From contig DASVCR010000089.1 in assembly GCA_036381515.1 (NCBI GenBank), positions 7,706 to 71,705 of the forward strand: 64,000 nt of DNA, given 5' to 3'. The stretch is from ZC4RG20 sp036381515. Its GTDB lineage: Bacteria; Pseudomonadota; Gammaproteobacteria; Steroidobacterales; Rariloculaceae. The position numbers and the translations under genes were made by a program. Of this stretch, positions 9,401 to 18,555 are shown in pieces; position 1 is the first letter of the stretch; every line of letters starts with the position of its first letter. The notes beneath the pieces are model-generated. The model ran no database searches. It was not told the origin of the DNA and was given only the letters and a program-made list of their open reading frames with translations.

Positions 9401-10573
9401 CCGCAGGGGCACGTCGTCGTCCGCGAGCTCGTCGAGGACGGCGCGGCCGTGCACGTCCGCGTCGACGCCGCCGGCCGCGTCGAGACGCGCCTCGGTCCCG
9501 ACGGACGTTTGCTCGCGACGCTGCACCCGGACGGCTTGCGGCTCTGGGATCTCGAGTCGGGCCGGATGATGCCGGGCGCCGATCCGAACCTCTCGGCGCT
9601 CGCGATCGACGCGGCCGGCGCCGTCGCGGCGCTCGGCTATCGCGGCGGGCACGTCCGTGTGCGCAGCGCGAGCGAGCTGGCGCGGCCCGGGCCGCGCGCG
9701 GACACGATCGACTACATCGGGCATCGGGGGCACGTGACGAGCCTCGACGTCGATGCGTCCCGCGCGCTGATCGCGAGTGGCGGCGCGGACGGCCTCGTGC
9801 GGATCTGGGATCTCGCGAGCGTCGCGCCGACGAAGCACTTCATGCGGCACCCGGCGGGGCCCGTGGAGGCGGTCGAGCTCAGCCCGGACGGACGCTGGGT
9901 CGCGAGCGGCGGCGACTACGTCGCCCGCGTCTGGAGCACGGACGACGGCGAGCTCGCGGCGGAGGTCACGGTCAACGGGACGGCGCTCGCGGTCGCGTTC
10001 GCGCCGGACGCATCGCGTTGGGCCGTCGGCGACAGCGCCGGCAACGTCTTCGTCGCCGCGCGGGGCTCGGGCGACGTCGCGGGCTCCGTGCGCGCGCAGG
10101 GGCCGGTCCGCGCGCTCGCGTTCGCGCCGGACGGCCGCGTGCTCGCGAGCGGCGACGACACGGGCCACGTCGAGCTCTGGGACACGACGACGTTCGCGCC
10201 GGTCGCGCCGCGGCGCGCGTTCGCGCATCCGATCCGTTGGGTCGGCTTCACGCCCGACGGCTCGGCCGTGCTGATCCAGACCGAGCGCTGGATCCACCGA
10301 GCGGCGGTCGACGACGGCCACATCCGCGTGCTCGCGAGCCGGCTGCTGCCGGCGGGCGTCGCCGCGGGCGCGGCGCTCGCGCAGAGCGACGGCAGCCGCG
10401 TGCGCGTCGTCGGCGGGCTCGGCGCCGGCCCGATCGCGTTCCACGACCTGTCGTTCGCGGAGCCGGCGCCGGGGTCTTTGCCGGCAAGCGACCCGCTGCT
10501 CGCGAGGGACTGGCGGCGCGCGCTCGGGCTCGAGATCTCGAGCGACGGCGACGTGGTTCCGATCCTGCAGTGA
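6458..10573 (+). CDS. AAA-like (AAA_35-type) ATPase with P-domain and WD40 repeats
   Basis: A 1371-residue multi-domain protein. Residues about 1-340 form an AAA-like ATPase: Walker A ARSTGKSS near residues 48-55, Walker B VTVFIDEIE near 142-150, and a helical tail with GGQPYLTQ. A single hydrophobic segment (AIAAVAAAAVVVPVWY, about 370-388) may cross the membrane. It is followed by a helical region and an Ala/Pro linker. Residues about 611-721 resemble a proprotein-convertase P-domain (PIQREIGV, LLIVLTAPGG, GVWRLTVVD, LLDWSLSFSG). From about 730 to the end there are WD40-type blades (LAIWDL, VTLWDV, LRLWDLE, VRIWDLA, VELWDT). This layout is typical of sensor or signalling NTPases. Function is unknown; a role in stress sensing or defence is speculation. 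GTG start; no Shine-Dalgarno sequence visible. Confidence 0.85.
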   Translation: MPKVAQPGEYFVVGGPVQPDRACYVERAADAELLRGIGEQRFCHVLAARSTGKSSLMARAIRALRRDGQLAAVVDLSQIAAHSEAGAAARWYYAIAYRVLRELRVKFDLQGWWQEKKSALAGEQRLAEFFVDVVLTHTSVPVTVFIDEIERTLALPFARDLFATIHSCYARRVSDPDFGRLNFVVLGVASPAELCPDTSLSPFIDGLAIEPADFTLEQSLLLAPGLGGDPEVGRAVLERIHEWAGGQPYLTQRIARGVARRGGRVDDVERVVREQFLAPGAAEKDPYLNRIRLTLTRRGSRPRQALSLLARLDRDAPVPELPHSPPKELLRLAGVTGCTADGRLRYRNRILREVFGNRWLAQVRPFEWRRAGAIAAVAAAAVVVPVWYSQILPKPYLEALRAETAEPAAAEDAYEKLHRLPGFASIADRLLADAMTRRSRSAESYAEMIEADRLLRRLPGQAQRADRLAGEYWLRRASDAMHAERRDDALLLALEALEAGAIEARPMLAELIGPDFARLRETFRFPSVPVDWVVDWGAGEVSVVDKASRALRFAFTPAGRDERTERTTSRGGAEHPARAAAAPRDDAAAPTDAAASAGATAAPAPAPSPLRLTALQPVPIQREIGVDEPGLAGAFRLDLRLRHERPDDLLIVLTAPGGAEARLTLDGRDPSARSHSFRATDASPLAALGGAERRGVWRLTVVDRRSGAAGTLLDWSLSFSGTPWAWRDAPAQGLAIPDPGRTEQIEAALSADGRYAAVRAARRQGPFGALAIWDLDAARLVRDLETAAAPDFVAFNGDASRVLARAGSTVTLWDVATGRSIARIEAQNGFSLPPAFSVDGDFVALAKHGIDAGSHAEFVRVADGALIASAPAVEGARAWVLGPSARYAAVVEAAGRVVRVFDPRRPAAERRLHHERDVERLVAAPSGDWVLTVDTLGDIRAWRIPIDLSRPGSVDAFRVGTTSDAGSVAVSGDGSLVAFAAPQGHVVVRELVEDGAAVHVRVDAAGRVETRLGPDGRLLATLHPDGLRLWDLESGRMMPGADPNLSALAIDAAGAVAALGYRGGHVRVRSASELARPGPRADTIDYIGHRGHVTSLDVDASRALIASGGADGLVRIWDLASVAPTKHFMRHPAGPVEAVELSPDGRWVASGGDYVARVWSTDDGELAAEVTVNGTALAVAFAPDASRWAVGDSAGNVFVAARGSGDVAGSVRAQGPVRALAFAPDGRVLASGDDTGHVELWDTTTFAPVAPRRAFAHPIRWVGFTPDGSAVLIQTERWIHRAAVDDGHIRVLASRLLPAGVAAGAALAQSDGSRVRVVGGLGAGPIAFHDLSFAEPAPGSLPASDPLLARDWRRALGLEISSDGDVVPILQ

Positions 10574-10755
10574 CCGAGGTCGTTCCGGTTCTGCACTGAT
10601 TGCAGACGCATCGCGGGCCCGGGGCGAGCGGCACCGACCGTCGAGACCCTCCGTGAGCGGGGCAGCACGAAAGTGTGAACTCGCGCCGCGGCTTCGGCCG
10701 CCGATCCGGCTAAGGTTCGGCCATCGCTGTCTGACCGGCGTCGTCGCCGAACCTC

Positions 10756-11346
10756 ATGCAAGACCGAACGAACCCGCTCGCTGCGTGTGCCCGCGGGCGG
10801 CTGCTTGCCGTCGTCATCGTAGCCGCCGCCGCGTCGGCCTGCTCGCCGCCGCCCCCGCGCAGCTACGACTTCTTCCTGAACGACAGCATCGCGCGCGACG
10901 GCACGCTCGCGCGCTGCGATCGCGATCCCGTCGCCGCGCAGACCGACATCGAATGCGCGAACGCCCGCCGCGCGGCCCTCGCGGTCCTGCTCGAAGAGGA
11001 GCGCGCGCGGCGCGAGGCGCTCGAGCGCGAGTCTCAGGCGAAGATCGAGGCGCTGCGGCGCGAGTTCGAGGCGCGCCAGGCACGCGAGGCCGCGGAGGCC
11101 GCGGAGGCCGAGCAGGCGCTCGCAGGATTCGGTGAAGACGTCGGCGCCGGCACGGAGCCGGTGGACGCGCTCGACGTAACCGATGCCGGCGCAGCGGCCG
11201 CCGCGCCGGACGGTTTCGAGCCGGCGGCGTCCGCGGATGAGGCGGTCGCCGCGGCCGCGCCCGATGGGACTCCGGAGCCCGCAACGGCGGAGCACCGGGC
11301 GGAGCCCGCAGCGGCGATTCCGCGCGCGTTCCGCGCGGACCCCTGA
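10756..11346 (+). CDS. EexN-like lipoprotein
   Basis: A 196-residue secreted lipoprotein candidate. The signal segment LLAVVIVAAAASAC ends in a lipobox cysteine at about residue 29. Next comes FFLNDSIARDGTLARCDRD and a second cysteine in IECANARRA, a pattern that matches the EexN (entry-exclusion) lipoprotein domain. A charged coiled-coil region (EERARREALERESQAK) and a long Ala/Glu/Pro-rich tail follow. In conjugative plasmids EexN blocks redundant DNA uptake. Here no conjugation genes are present, so the name denotes similarity only. It converges on a SYLF-domain gene across a hairpin. Confidence 0.65.
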   Translation: MQDRTNPLAACARGRLLAVVIVAAAASACSPPPPRSYDFFLNDSIARDGTLARCDRDPVAAQTDIECANARRAALAVLLEEERARREALERESQAKIEALRREFEARQAREAAEAAEAEQALAGFGEDVGAGTEPVDALDVTDAGAAAAAPDGFEPAASADEAVAAAAPDGTPEPATAEHRAEPAAAIPRAFRADP

Positions 11347-11357
11347 GCAGGCTCGGT

Positions 11358-11376
11358 CTCCGACGCGCGGTCGGAG
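11358..11376. terminator. Hairpin between convergent genes
   Basis: CTCCGAC (11358-11364) and GTCGGAG (11370-11376) form a perfect 7-bp stem with loop GCGCG, centred between the EexN-like gene and the minus-strand SYLF gene. No T tract follows on either strand, so termination is plausible but not demonstrated. Confidence 0.35.
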
Positions 11377-11403
11377 TCCGCGCGAAACGCCGTCGCCGCG
11401 CCT

Positions 11404-12195
11404 TCAGCGCTCCAACGGGAACGTTCGCGCCTCTTCCGTATCCGTCGTCTGCGTCGGCGTCTGCGTCGTCGACGGCGCAGGCCGCCTCGGCGCTGCGGCG
11501 GCGCGCTCGAGCGCGGCGAGGAACGTCCTGGCCGGGGCCGGCGTCGCGTCGCTCGCAGGCCCGAACGCGGGCGCCGTCGAGTTCGCCGCGTAGTAGAAGA
11601 GCGCGGTGCCTTCCTCGTCGACGTCGAGACGCGCGCCTTCGAACGCCGCGCCCGCGAACAGGCCGCGGCTCCGCACGTACATGTAGACCTCGGCGTTGGC
11701 CGTCAGCGCGACGGCCGTGTGACGGCCGGACGGCCCGGCGACGGCGCTCGCGTCCCCGCCGAGCGTGAACTTGCCCGACTGGATGTTGCGGACCGACCGC
11801 TCGTTCGCGAAGACGAGCACGAGGTCGGCCGACGCGACGCCGATCTGCCCGCCGATGCTGCCGCCCGTCAGCGTCACGAGCACCGGGTTCGTGAAGCGGC
11901 CATCGGCGCCGCGCACGGTCAGCACGCCGCGTCCGCGTCGTCCGCCGATCAGGAAGCCGCCGCGGATGACGTCCGGAATGACCGCGATGCCCTGCGCGCG
12001 TGCGAGCAGATCGATCGGGATGCCGCCCGCCTCGTCCTGCGTGAACGCGTTCAGCACCTCGACGGCTTCCTCGAAGCGCTTCGCATGCGCAGTCTCGGCG
12101 CGCGCGGCGGATGCGCCGCAGAGCGCGGCGACGGTGACGATGGAGAGGATCGAGAACCAGCGGGACACGAACGGCGAACGTGAGAACTTGCGCAT
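11404..12195 (-). CDS. SYLF (YSC84-type) lipid-binding domain protein
   Basis: A 263-residue exported protein with signal peptide SILSIVTVAALCGASAARA. The mature part carries the SYLF pattern: IDLLARAQGIAVIPDVIRGGF, IGGRRGRGVL, GGSIGGQIGVASADLVLVF, SGKFTLGGDASAVAGPSG and AEVYMYVRSRGLFAGAAFEGA. SYLF proteins bind phosphoinositide or other lipids; bacterial members are poorly characterised and mostly periplasmic. The Pro/Thr-rich C-terminus is not conserved-looking. A strong GGAGGAG ribosome-binding site lies just ahead of ATG 12195. The next minus-strand gene upstream ends only 71 bp away (M48 peptidase), so co-transcription is possible. Confidence 0.85.
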   Translation of the reverse strand: MRKFSRSPFVSRWFSILSIVTVAALCGASAARAETAHAKRFEEAVEVLNAFTQDEAGGIPIDLLARAQGIAVIPDVIRGGFLIGGRRGRGVLTVRGADGRFTNPVLVTLTGGSIGGQIGVASADLVLVFANERSVRNIQSGKFTLGGDASAVAGPSGRHTAVALTANAEVYMYVRSRGLFAGAAFEGARLDVDEEGTALFYYAANSTAPAFGPASDATPAPARTFLAALERAAAAPRRPAPSTTQTPTQTTDTEEARTFPLER

Positions 12196-12266
12196 CGGGC
12201 TCCTCCGGGCCGAGTGTGCCGCGATGGTAGCAGGGAAAGCGGGGCAGGCCGACAGGCGCGAGCGCG

Positions 12267-14315
12267 TCAGTCCGCGGCTCGCGCGACCGGCGCCGCCGTT
12301 CTCCCGTCGAGCGCGCCCTCACGCCAGCGTTTGCGCAGGCCGATGTCCCACGGCAGCGGGCAGCCGAGCGTCGCGGCGATCGCGCGGAAGAGCTCGAGCT
12401 CCTCGGTGCCGATGCGCCTGTCGTGGCGGATCGTCGCGAGCACGGCTTCGAGCACGCGCCGCTTCGCGCGCGGCGCGAGCCGCGCGAGGCGCGCGAGCGC
12501 CGCGTCGAGCCGGTCGAGGTCCCGCATCGCGTCGAGTGACGGTGCAGGCTCGCGCCGTGCATCGCCGCCGAGCGCGGCACGTCCGGCGCGATACGCGGCG
12601 AGTGCGCTCTCGGCGTCGTCGTGTCCGTAAGCGGCGACGACGGCGAGCAATGCCGCGGCGGCGTCGCGGGGAGACGTTCTCGCGGCCGCGGCCGATGCGG
12701 CGAAACGGTCCGCGTCGGGCGCGACGTATGCCGCGAGCATCCGCATCAGCACGTAGTCGAACAGCCGCCGTTCGCCGCCGCACTCGCCAAGCTTGCGCGT
12801 GAGGTCGAACAGGTAGTCGAGCTGCTCGGCCGGCCGCTGCTTCAGCGCGGGCACGGCGAGCTCGAGGATCGGGATATAGAGCGCCGGATCGACGCGGTCG
12901 AGCGCTTCGGCGAGCGCGGCGCAGCGCTCGGCGCGGCGCCGGCCGAGCTGCGCGTCGAGCAGGGATGCCTGCGCGTGCCGGGTGCGTGCGTCCGGCACGA
13001 GCACGAGCGCGAGCACGAGCAGCAGGCTCGCGTCGCGCGAATGCGCGGCGTCGTAAATCTCGGCGGGCAGCGCCGCGCGGAGCGCCGCGCCGAGCGCGGG
13101 CTCGCCGATCTGCCCGGCGCGCTCGAGCGGCGACGACGCATCCGCCGCGTCGTGCGGCGCATGCAACGGCGCGGCCGAGTGCGCAGTGAGCGTGGCGCTT
13201 GCCGGCGCGTGCCGCGTGCCAGGCACCGACAGCGCGGCGACGGCAGTCTCGGCGTCGTCGGCCGCGTCGGGCTGCGTCGCAGCGGCGCGCTCGAGCGCGC
13301 GCAGGGTTCGCGGATCGAAGCTCGGATCGAGCGCGCGGATCCGCTCGACGAGCGGCGGATGCGTCGCGAACCAGCCCCGAAATGCGGCGCCGCGATGCTC
13401 GAACAGCATGTGCGCGACCTCTTCGGATTCGACGGCCGTGAGCGCGCCGCCGATCCCCGCGATCTTCTTCAGCGCGGACGCGAGCCCGGCCGGGGCGCGC
13501 GTGAACTGCACCGCCGACGCGTCCGCGAGGCGCTCGCGCTCGCGCGACACGGCGGCCTTGATCAGCCGGCTCGCGAGAAGACCGATCGAGCCGATCGCGA
13601 CGAAGCCCGTGCCGAGCACGACCGCGGCGCCGGTCCCCCTGCTCCGGCGGCCGCGGCGTCCGACGCGCGCCCCGCGCAGCATCCAGCGGCCGACCAGCGA
13701 CAGCACGAGGATGCCGAACGAGAAGCCGATCAGCTGCTGATTGAGCCGTATGTCGCCGTTCACGATGTGGCTCAGCTCGTGCGCGATCACGCCCTGCAGC
13801 TCCGCGCGGTCGAGCCGCTCGAGCGCGCCGCGCGTGACCGCGACGGCCGCGTCGGCAGGGGTGCGGCCGGCGGCGAACGCGTTGATCCCGGCCTCGTGCT
13901 CGAGCACGTAAACGTCGGGTCGCGGCAGCCCGGACGCGATCGCCATCTCCTCGACGACGTTCACGAGCCGCTTACGGGCGAGGTCCGTCGCGTCGCCCGG
14001 CACCTCGGTGCCGCCGAGCATCCGCGCGACGCGGCCGCCGCCGCCGGCGAGCGACGCCGCGCGATAAGCGCTCGCGGCGACGAGGAGCCCGAGCGTGCCG
14101 AGCGCGACGATGCCGAGGAGCCCGCGGTGCTCGAGCGCCCAGTCCCCGAAATCGGCGCCGCTGCCGAGCGGCGTCGCGCCGCTCGAGTAGACGTAGACGA
14201 AGAAGGCGACGAGCGCCGTCGTCGCCGCGACGACCGCCGCGAACGACACGGCGAACGCGGCGACGAGCATGCGGCTCGTCCGCCGCGCGCGATCCTGTCG
14301 CTCGAAGAAGTCCAA
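12267..14315 (-). CDS. M48 family zinc metallopeptidase, membrane-bound
   Basis: A 682-residue HtpX-like protease. TTG 14315 is chosen because it gives the family N-terminus DFFERQDRARR directly before the first membrane helix. Two N-terminal helices (MLVAAFAVSFAAVV..., LLGIVALGTLGLLVAASAY) precede the zinc site HELSHIVNGD and a second hydrophobic pair (IGFSFGILVLSLVG and TGFVAIGSIGLLASRLI). The downstream RERLADASAVQFTR supplies the third zinc ligand. About 350 C-terminal residues form a helical soluble domain not needed for proteolysis. It starts inside the end of lemA; the pair is a conserved LemA-peptidase operon. Confidence 0.88.
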   Translation of the reverse strand: MDFFERQDRARRTSRMLVAAFAVSFAAVVAATTALVAFFVYVYSSGATPLGSGADFGDWALEHRGLLGIVALGTLGLLVAASAYRAASLAGGGGRVARMLGGTEVPGDATDLARKRLVNVVEEMAIASGLPRPDVYVLEHEAGINAFAAGRTPADAAVAVTRGALERLDRAELQGVIAHELSHIVNGDIRLNQQLIGFSFGILVLSLVGRWMLRGARVGRRGRRSRGTGAAVVLGTGFVAIGSIGLLASRLIKAAVSRERERLADASAVQFTRAPAGLASALKKIAGIGGALTAVESEEVAHMLFEHRGAAFRGWFATHPPLVERIRALDPSFDPRTLRALERAAATQPDAADDAETAVAALSVPGTRHAPASATLTAHSAAPLHAPHDAADASSPLERAGQIGEPALGAALRAALPAEIYDAAHSRDASLLLVLALVLVPDARTRHAQASLLDAQLGRRRAERCAALAEALDRVDPALYIPILELAVPALKQRPAEQLDYLFDLTRKLGECGGERRLFDYVLMRMLAAYVAPDADRFAASAAAARTSPRDAAAALLAVVAAYGHDDAESALAAYRAGRAALGGDARREPAPSLDAMRDLDRLDAALARLARLAPRAKRRVLEAVLATIRHDRRIGTEELELFRAIAATLGCPLPWDIGLRKRWREGALDGRTAAPVARAAD

Positions 14316-14338
14316 CGGAGCGGACGTGCTCGCCGGCC

Positions 14339-14926
14339 TCAGCCAAACGAGACGGCGGGCACCGCGCGCTTCCGTTCGTCCTCGATCTCGAGAAACTCCG
14401 CGGTCTGGAACGCGAAGCGCTTCGCGACGAGGTTGCCCGGAAAGCTCTCGCACGCGGTGTTATAGGTCATGACCGAGTCGTTGAACGCCTGCCGCGCGAA
14501 CGCGACCTTGTTCTCGGTCGTCGCGAGCTCTTCCTGCAGGTGCAGCATGTTCTGATCGGCCTTCAGGTCCGGATAGGCCTCGACGAGCGCGAACAGCCGG
14601 CCGAGCGTGCCGGCAAGCGCCGTCTCCGCCTCGCCGAGCGCGCGGATCGCGCTCGCGTTCGACGGATCCGCCGCGGCCTGCTTCAGCTCCTTCGCGGCCG
14701 CGTTGCGTGCGCCGATCACGGCCTCGAGCGTGCCGCGCTCGTGGCTCATGTAGCCCTTGACCGCCTCGACGAGGTTCGGAATGAGGTCGTAGCGGCGCGT
14801 GAGCTGCACGTCGATCTGCGAGAAAGCGTTGCGTACTCGGTTGCGCAGCGCGACCAGCCTGTTGTAAATGGCGATGGCCCACACCACGACGGCGGCGACG
14901 ACGATGACGACGATCAGGAATCCCAT
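14339..14926 (-). CDS. lemA: LemA family protein
   Basis: A 195-residue LemA protein: one N-terminal membrane helix (FLIVVIVVAAVVVWAIAIYN), then helical sequence with LVALRNRVRNAFSQIDVQL, RRYDLIPNLVEAVKGYM and YPDLKADQNMLHLQEELATTENKVAFAR split across the conserved core. The exact biochemical role of LemA is unknown. It is nearly always paired with an M48 peptidase or a TPM-domain protein, as here. The longer open frame upstream in the same frame is not supported. The start at ATG 14926 is four bases from the start assigned to the divergent apbE gene, so one of the two starts may be wrong. Confidence 0.88.
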   Translation of the reverse strand: MGFLIVVIVVAAVVVWAIAIYNRLVALRNRVRNAFSQIDVQLTRRYDLIPNLVEAVKGYMSHERGTLEAVIGARNAAAKELKQAAADPSNASAIRALGEAETALAGTLGRLFALVEAYPDLKADQNMLHLQEELATTENKVAFARQAFNDSVMTYNTACESFPGNLVAKRFAFQTAEFLEIEDERKRAVPAVSFG

Positions 14927-14930
14927 CCGC

Positions 14931-16049
14931 GTGCTCCTCGCCCGAACGACGCCGCCGAGCATAGCGGACGTCCGCGCCCGCGCGCAGAGAAGCGGTTCAC
15001 GACGCGTTGCGGCGCCCGCTGCCGGCGCGGTCGCGGCGGCGCGGGCCGCGCGACGTCTCGCGCGCGCCCGCCGCGGCGGATGGCCCGCGCTGACCCTTGC
15101 CGCCGCGGCGCTCGCGGCCGCGCCGGCGCGCGCCGAGTGGATCGGCGAGGCGATCGAGCTGATGGGCACGGAAGTCTCCGTCGAGCTGTGGCACGACGAT
15201 CCCGCGGCCGGGCGCGTCCTCGTCGACCGGGTGCTCGACGAGTACCGACGCATCGATCGCGAGATGAGCACGTACCGGCCGGACAGCCAGATCTCGCGCG
15301 TCAACGCGGAGGCGGCCGAGCACCCCGTCGAGGTCGATGCGGAGCTCTTCGGGCTCGTCGGCCGCGCGCTCGAGCTCTCGGCCGCGAGCGGCGGCGCGTT
15401 CGACATCACGTACGAGAGCGTCGGCTACCTGTACGACTTCCGGGCGCGGCGCCACCCGACCGACGCGGAGATCGCGGCGCGGCTCGACGCGATCGACTAC
15501 CGGCACGTCCTCCTCGACGAGACGGCGTCGACGATCCGCTTCGGACGGCCCGGCGTGCGCATCAACCTCGGCGGCATCGCGAAGGGGTATGCGGTCGAGC
15601 GAGCGGCGGCGCTCTTGCGCGAGCACGGCGTCCGTCACGCGGTGCTGAACGCAGGCGGGGATACGCGCGTGCTCGGCGACCGGCGCGGCCGGCCGTGGAT
15701 CGTCGGCATTCGTCATCCCCGCGCCGAAGGCGAGGTCGTCACGCGTCTGCCGCTCGTCGACGAGGCCGTCTCGACGTCCGGCGATTACGAGCGGTTCTTC
15801 GAGGAGGACGGCCGGCGGTATCACCACATCCTGAATCCGCACACCGGCCGGCCGACGGAGGGCGTCCTGAGCGTCACCGTGATCGGCCCGGACGCGACGA
15901 CGACCGACGGGCTGTCGACGACGCTGTTCGTGCTCGGCCCCGAGGCCGGCCTCGAGCTGATCGAGCGCTTCCCCGGCTACGAGGCGGTGATCGTCGACTC
16001 CGACGGGAAGCTCCTCTACTCGAGCGGGCTCGTGCCGCCCGAAGGCTGA
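14931..16049 (+). CDS. apbE: FAD:protein FMN transferase
   Basis: ApbE transfers FMN from FAD to threonine in target proteins such as NqrB/RnfD-type subunits, in the periplasm. Motifs seen: LMGTEVSVELW, INLGGIAKGYAVERA, AVLNAGGDTRVLG, HHILNPHTGRPT and TDGLSTTLFVLG. A Sec-type signal (LTLAAAALAAAPARA) precedes AEWIGE. The start is uncertain. GTG 14931 gives 372 residues but leaves only four bases to the divergent lemA start. An ATG at 14868 lies inside lemA. A CTG at 15090 would give the tightest signal peptide. No flavoprotein target is encoded nearby. Confidence 0.85.
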   Translation: MLLARTTPPSIADVRARAQRSGSRRVAAPAAGAVAAARAARRLARARRGGWPALTLAAAALAAAPARAEWIGEAIELMGTEVSVELWHDDPAAGRVLVDRVLDEYRRIDREMSTYRPDSQISRVNAEAAEHPVEVDAELFGLVGRALELSAASGGAFDITYESVGYLYDFRARRHPTDAEIAARLDAIDYRHVLLDETASTIRFGRPGVRINLGGIAKGYAVERAAALLREHGVRHAVLNAGGDTRVLGDRRGRPWIVGIRHPRAEGEVVTRLPLVDEAVSTSGDYERFFEEDGRRYHHILNPHTGRPTEGVLSVTVIGPDATTTDGLSTTLFVLGPEAGLELIERFPGYEAVIVDSDGKLLYSSGLVPPEG

Positions 16050-16192
16050 CGCCGGCGCGGTCAGCGCGCGCCCGCGCCCCGCGCACGGCGAGTTGGGAAA
16101 GCGGCGGCGAACCTTCCGCGATCACGCGGGCGATGGACGGGCATCGGCGGCGGAGTTATCGTCGGTAAACCGTCTCGCGGAGGAGATGTCCC

Positions 16193-16609
16193 ATGAAACG
16201 GTTCAGTCTTTGCGCGGGATTGGCGGCGGCGATGCTCGCGGGCTGCGCGTCCGCGCCGCAGACGCAGGACCCTGGGGCGGCAGCGCTCGGCCTCACGGGC
16301 ACGTCGGCGGCCGCGGCCGACCAGGCGGCCTTCGCGGATGCGCGCGCAGCCGCAGCGGAGCCCGCGGACGCAGCGCGCGTTGACGCCGACGCGCAGCCGG
16401 AGAACATCGTCGTGCAGGCGCAGGTCGACGCGCAGGACGTGCATCCGGGCAGCGAGGTCGTGTGCAAGGAGAGGCTGCAGCACGCGTCGAACGTGATCCG
16501 GCGCCGCTGCATGACGGTCGACGCGTGGAAGCGGTACGAGGCCGCGGAAGCGCAGCGGGCGCAGGCGATCCTGCGCTCGTGGCAGGGCAGCCCGTACGCG
16601 GGGTTCTAG
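16193..16609 (+). CDS. Small putative lipoprotein
   Basis: A 138-residue protein with a classic lipoprotein signal: MKRFSLCAGLAAAMLAGC, lipobox LAGC with cysteine at residue 18. The middle is Ala/Asp-rich. The C-terminal third has two cysteines (EVVCKERLQ and RRRCMTVDAWKRYEA), which could form a disulfide. A strong GGAGGAG ribosome-binding site sits just ahead of the ATG. I do not recognise the family. It converges on ettA across a large hairpin. Confidence 0.72.
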   Translation: MKRFSLCAGLAAAMLAGCASAPQTQDPGAAALGLTGTSAAAADQAAFADARAAAAEPADAARVDADAQPENIVVQAQVDAQDVHPGSEVVCKERLQHASNVIRRRCMTVDAWKRYEAAEAQRAQAILRSWQGSPYAGF

Positions 16610-16681
16610 GCGTCGGTCCGAGCCGCGATCCCGGCGCCGACCGCGCCGGTCGCGGACGACGCGGCGCCGATGCTGCAGCGC

Positions 16682-16717
16682 CGCGCCGTGCGGCTCGGCG
16701 CGGAGCCGCACGGCGCG
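16682..16717. terminator. Perfect 15-bp stem between convergent genes
   Basis: The stem from 16682-16696 pairs without mismatch with 16703-16717, loop GGCGCG. It lies between the small lipoprotein gene (plus strand) and ettA (minus strand). The stem is long and GC-rich enough to act in both directions, although no T tract follows. Confidence 0.5.
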
Positions 16718-16727
16718 CCCGATCCCG

Positions 16728-18398
<1,671 letters not shown>

Positions 18399-18555
18399 GT
18401 AAGTCCTGCGAAACAGAGGAGGCGAGCCGGTCGGGGGCTGCGATTATGGGCAAACGCTGCATAAACGCAAACGGCCCGTGCGGTGCACGCGGCCGGCACG
18501 CCATGAGAGCGTTTTTCGGCCTGCGGGTTCACTTCGCGTCCGCGCCGTGCGCGCG

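Noticed and set aside
6458..11346. Multi-gene defence island around the giant ATPase
   Set aside because: Neighbours are envelope and housekeeping genes. No nuclease, toxin or other known defence gene lies next to it, so only a single-gene hypothesis is kept.
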